DNA of 64,000 nt from Bacillus thuringiensis. GTDB taxonomy: Bacteria > Bacillota > Bacilli > Bacillales > Bacillaceae_G. The notes under the pieces were generated by a model. The model was not told the origin of the DNA, searched no databases, and saw only the letters and a program-made list of their open reading frames with translations. The stretch lies in contig NZ_JACYOF010000005.1 of NCBI RefSeq assembly GCF_014932895.1, positions 62,001 through 126,000 of the forward strand. The letters run 5' to 3'. Position numbers and translations under genes: made by a program. Positions 61,625 to 64,000 of the stretch are shown in pieces; position 1 is the stretch's first letter, and each line of letters starts with the position of its first letter.

Positions 61625-62026
61625 ATGAAGAAAAAGTATATTATTATTATGGCTCTTGTCGTTGTTCTCCTAGTGTATTTAGCAAATAGTAATCCGAGTA
61701 AAGGAGAATATACGGATTGGGCAGCAAAGCAGTTTATGAAACGTAATGATGTGAGTAAGAAGCTAGACGAGGTTCAAAAAGAAAATGAAGAGGGTCTCCT
61801 TGGCGATTTAGCATCGGCGGGTAAGAAGCTGGCGAAAAAGTATGTTGAGCCACAAGTTGGGTTATTAATCAATCATTATACAAAGAGAAATGATTATATT
61901 TTCTTCTCAACATATACGACCGAGTTTGATTTAGGTGGGGAAAATTATAAATATGTATGCGTCGGTTTTTCAAAGATTTTTATTCCGATTGAAATGCCGA
62001 AGAAAAAAGACGAATCTGCAAAATGA
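61625..62026 (+). CDS. DUF4359-like exported or membrane-anchored protein
   Basis: A 133-aa protein with an N-terminal hydrophobic segment (residues 4-21) and an extracytoplasmic domain (YTDWAAKQFM, then RNDYIFFSTYTTEFD and NYKYVCVGFSKIFIPI). It matches my recollection of the DUF4359 family; function unknown. GGCGGTGAGA lies upstream of the ATG. Its last codons form part of a terminator stem. Confidence 0.75.
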   Translation: MKKKYIIIMALVVVLLVYLANSNPSKGEYTDWAAKQFMKRNDVSKKLDEVQKENEEGLLGDLASAGKKLAKKYVEPQVGLLINHYTKRNDYIFFSTYTTEFDLGGENYKYVCVGFSKIFIPIEMPKKKDESAK

Positions 62027-62045
62027 TGCAGATTCGTCTTTTTCA
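62003..62045. terminator. Bidirectional terminator overlapping the DUF4359-like gene end
   Basis: A stem of about 17 bp (AAAAAGACGAATCTGCA with its complement) and a 6-base loop ends in TTTTT. The left arm is coding sequence for the last residues of the gene, and the mirror orientation serves the minus-strand pair. Confidence 0.93.
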
Positions 62046-62046
62046 T

Positions 62047-62262
62047 TTATAGAGTAATTGGAACTTCGGATACATTTTTTTCTACGAGGCGGGCTCCTTT
62101 TTTTCGGGTATTTTCATCAATTGATGAAAATACAGATGAGGACAGCATTGTATCCATTACTTGATTTACGACTTGTGCATCGATGGGTGTAATGGGCTTA
62201 TCGATAGAAAAAACAACTGTTTTTCCATCTTCTTTCGCGAAAATCAATTCGAGTACTTGCAT
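62047..62262 (-). CDS. DUF2922-family small protein
   Basis: A 71-aa protein opening LELIFAKEDGKTVVFSIDKP, typical of DUF2922 proteins of Bacillus. Function unknown. GGAGGGAA precedes the ATG. It follows a DUF1659 gene by 21 bp in the same direction, a pairing seen widely in Bacillus genomes. Confidence 0.85.
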   Translation of the reverse strand: MQVLELIFAKEDGKTVVFSIDKPITPIDAQVVNQVMDTMLSSSVFSSIDENTRKKGARLVEKNVSEVPITL

Positions 62263-62283
62263 ACTTTATTCCCTCCTTATTAT

Positions 62284-62508
62284 TTATAGGTTAGAAAGAT
62301 CTGATGTACTTACAAGTTGTACAGCGTGAAGTGATGATGCTTGTAAGGAAGCAAGGGCACGAGCTACGTTGTGTACTTGCTCTAAGTCTGCGTTTGTTTT
62401 AACGCGTTTGAATTGTTTGTTTTTGAAAACTGTTTTTCCGTTCTTATCTAATCCATTGTTTAATACAAGACGCAAAGTTAAATCCATTACGATTGTTTCA
62501 ACTGCCAT
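62284..62508 (-). CDS. DUF1659-family small protein
   Basis: A 74-aa protein with the DUF1659 pattern (LTLRLVLNNGLDKNGKTVFK, then LEQVHNVARALASLQ). I start at ATG 62508, seven bases after a perfect AAAGGAGGTG; a GTG at 62517 lies in that site. Function unknown; first gene of the DUF1659-DUF2922 pair. Confidence 0.85.
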   Translation of the reverse strand: MAVETIVMDLTLRLVLNNGLDKNGKTVFKNKQFKRVKTNADLEQVHNVARALASLQASSLHAVQLVSTSDLSNL

Positions 62509-62619
62509 GTTTATCACCTCCTTTCACTTTATAAATAGGGTGTAAATGTCATGTTTTGGCGTGAAATTTCTTCTTTTTTTTGGTACTCTTAAAAGATTAA
62601 GAGAGGAGTTTTCGGAAGA

Positions 62620-63105
62620 ATGAATCGTAAATGGTTATTTTGGATTCCTGTATTACTATGGATGGGGCTAATTTTCTATTCTTCAGCACAACCATATAAA
62701 AAGCAGGATATGCGCTCGGATATTGAACAATATGTAAATGTTGAGTTTGTGAAAGAGCATTTTTCATGGGTATCTATCGATTATGGTGGGGGTACACCTG
62801 TTAGTATTGCAAATAAAGGTGTAGGCGGATTTATTGAGTTCTTCCTTCGTAAAGGTGCTCATTTTATGGTGTTCTTTATGCTCGGTTCATTGATATATTA
62901 TGCTTTTCATCGATCGGGTCATTCGAGAAAAAGATGCTTTATATATGCCCTCCTGTTCGTTGCGGGATATGCAACATTTGACGAAATCCATCAATGGTTT
63001 ACGGGAGACCGAACACCGATGTGGCAAGATTCCTTGCTTGATACGTGCGGAGGATTAACGGGAATTATAATAAGTAATTGGTTTTGGAATAGAAAAAGGA
63101 GCTAA
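62620..63105 (+). CDS. VanZ-family membrane protein
   Basis: A 161-aa protein with four hydrophobic segments and the VanZ pattern: WIPVLLWMGLIFYSSAQPY, RKGAHFMVFFMLG and the acidic DEIHQWFTGDRTPMWQDSLLD-type segment. VanZ proteins give low-level teicoplanin resistance in enterococci, but most Bacillus homologues have no known function. AGAGGAG precedes the ATG, and it is a single-gene unit. Confidence 0.9.
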   Translation: MNRKWLFWIPVLLWMGLIFYSSAQPYKKQDMRSDIEQYVNVEFVKEHFSWVSIDYGGGTPVSIANKGVGGFIEFFLRKGAHFMVFFMLGSLIYYAFHRSGHSRKRCFIYALLFVAGYATFDEIHQWFTGDRTPMWQDSLLDTCGGLTGIIISNWFWNRKRS

Positions 63106-63131
63106 TCTCAGTTAGAGATTTGCTCCTTTTG
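63093..63131 (+). terminator. Terminator of the VanZ-family gene
   Basis: A stem of about 16 bp (AAAAGGAGCTAATCTC with GAGATTTGCTCCTTTT) and AGTTA loop, overlapping the gene's last codons. Confidence 0.92.
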
Positions 63132-63214
63132 TTTATCACATAAAAGCCCGATTGGTGTGGGCTAATAATCAGTGGGGGTGAACAAAACCCCCACTAATTA
63201 AAGTTTCACTTTAT
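63132..63214. repeat. Shortened bcr1-like repeat
   Basis: This element is bounded by TTTAT (63132-63136 and 63210-63214). Its last 73 bp are nearly identical to 13564-13637 in the complete copy, while the first 70 or so bases are missing. The GC-rich hairpin AGTGGGGG/CCCCCACT is kept. The right-hand TTTAT contains the stop codon of the minus-strand SNF2 helicase gene. Confidence 0.7.
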
Positions 63215-64000
63215 ACACCAAGTAGTTCTTTTAGTTCGTCTGTGGATAGCTCAGTCATCCAACTATCACTTGTAATGACAGCATTGTTTAGTGATTGTTT
63301 TCGTTCTAACATTTCATCAATTTTCTCTTCTAATGTTCCTGTTGTAATGAGTTTGTGAACATGAACGAATCGTTTTTGACCAATGCGATATGCGCGGTCT
63401 GTTGCTTGATTTTCTACAGCTGGATTCCACCAACGATCGTAGTGAATGACATGGTTAGCAGCAGTTAAGTTTAATCCTGTTCCGCCAGCTTTTAATGATA
63501 AGATGAAAATGTCATACGTTCCGTTTTGGAACTGCTCGATCATCTTGTCCCGCTCTTTCTTCGGTACACTACCATTTAAGAAGAGAACGCGCTGACCGAA
63601 TGTCTCTTCTAATACACTTTTTAGCATGTTCCCCATGTTGATATATTGAGTAAAGATTAAACAGCTTTCGTTTTGATCTTTTATGTTTTCGATGAGTTCC
63701 ATTAACGTTTTTGTTTTCATAGAACGTTCGACGATGTTTTTCGGTTCTGTTTCTTTTAAATAAAGAGCAGGGTGATTACAAATTTGCTTCAGTTTATTCA
63801 GCATAAGTAATATAAACCCGCGACGTTCAATCCCGCTTAATCCTTCTACATTTTGTAATGTATCTTGAACAAGTTGTTCGTATAAGGAAGCTTGTTCACC
63901 AGTCAGCGGGCAGTAAGCTTTCTGTTCTTGCTTATCTGGCAAGTTTAATGCGACTGTTTGATCTTTCTTCGTTCGACGCAGTAAAAATGGTGAGATAAAA
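63211..64000 (-). CDS. SNF2-family helicase, C-terminal part (cut by window edge)
   Basis: The last 262 residues of a Swi2/Snf2 ATPase that translocates on DNA. The frame is open to the window edge, beginning FISPFLLRRTKKDQ, the classic start of the second half. It has LIFTQYINMGNMLKSVL, FILSLKAGGTGLNLTAANHV, and motif VI WNPAVENQATDRAYRIGQKR. The N-terminal ATPase half lies outside. The stop codon at 63211-63213 is inside the terminal TTTAT of the bcr1-like repeat. Confidence 0.93.
   Translation of the reverse strand, partial: FISPFLLRRTKKDQTVALNLPDKQEQKAYCPLTGEQASLYEQLVQDTLQNVEGLSGIERRGFILLMLNKLKQICNHPALYLKETEPKNIVERSMKTKTLMELIENIKDQNESCLIFTQYINMGNMLKSVLEETFGQRVLFLNGSVPKKERDKMIEQFQNGTYDIFILSLKAGGTGLNLTAANHVIHYDRWWNPAVENQATDRAYRIGQKRFVHVHKLITTGTLEEKIDEMLERKQSLNNAVITSDSWMTELSTDELKELLGV

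Overview
The window is chromosomal DNA from a low-GC, endospore-forming Firmicute, almost certainly a member of the Bacillus cereus group. The evidence is an 11-subunit nuo operon, the spoIID, spoIIQ, spoIIID and mbl genes, strong G-rich ribosome binding sites, and two copies of what looks like the B. cereus-group repeat bcr1, bounded by TTTAT. I see no rRNA, tRNA, CRISPR, IS element or prophage.

Layout. 1-361: start of a membrane protein (minus strand, cut by the edge). 647-10768: nuoABCDHIJKLMN, a respiratory complex I without the NADH-input subunits NuoE, NuoF and NuoG. 10980-23450: envelope and sporulation genes (ywzB-like, ywmB, murA, spoIID, spoIIQ, spoIIID, mbl), an acyl-CoA synthetase, a LytTR-controlled ABC exporter and an unusual polysaccharide deacetylase.

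23824-49445: a cell-surface polymer region. The first half (23824-40189) is very AT-rich. It holds two GT4 glycosyltransferases, two giant GT2/CDP-glycerol-type glycerophosphotransferase fusions, a protein with two DUF6270-like domains, a UDP-ManNAc-type dehydrogenase, a TagGH-type exporter and gtaB. After an SRPBCC protein, fabZ and a small ORF come an LCP ligase gene and a complete phosphorylcholine (lic-type) set: LicD, an HTH-nucleotidyltransferase-choline kinase fusion, a LicB-like transporter and LicC, followed by galE. The simplest reading is that the strain makes a teichoic-acid-like phosphopolymer, exports it through TagGH, attaches it with the LCP enzyme and decorates it with phosphocholine. 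That reading is inference from gene content.

49567-54914: a two-component system, a DUF3919-like protein, a lipoprotein binding protein and a UhpT/PgtP-type organophosphate transporter, laid out like a sugar-phosphate sensing and uptake operon. 55049-55856: a small XRE regulator/membrane protein pair with a well-formed two-operator promoter. 56098-59949: a yknXYZ/yknW-type export system. 60065-64000: a decayed small ORF, a sigma factor, a ComK-family protein, DUF4359, DUF2922, DUF1659 and VanZ-family genes, and the C-terminal part of an SNF2 helicase whose stop codon lies in the terminus of a shortened bcr1-like repeat.

The most interesting parts are the phosphocholine module with its regulator-enzyme fusion, the three DUF6270-like domains with an SGNH-hydrolase-like Ser/DxxH layout, and the degenerate ABC-ATPase/LytTR fusion with a matching pair of operator-like repeats.
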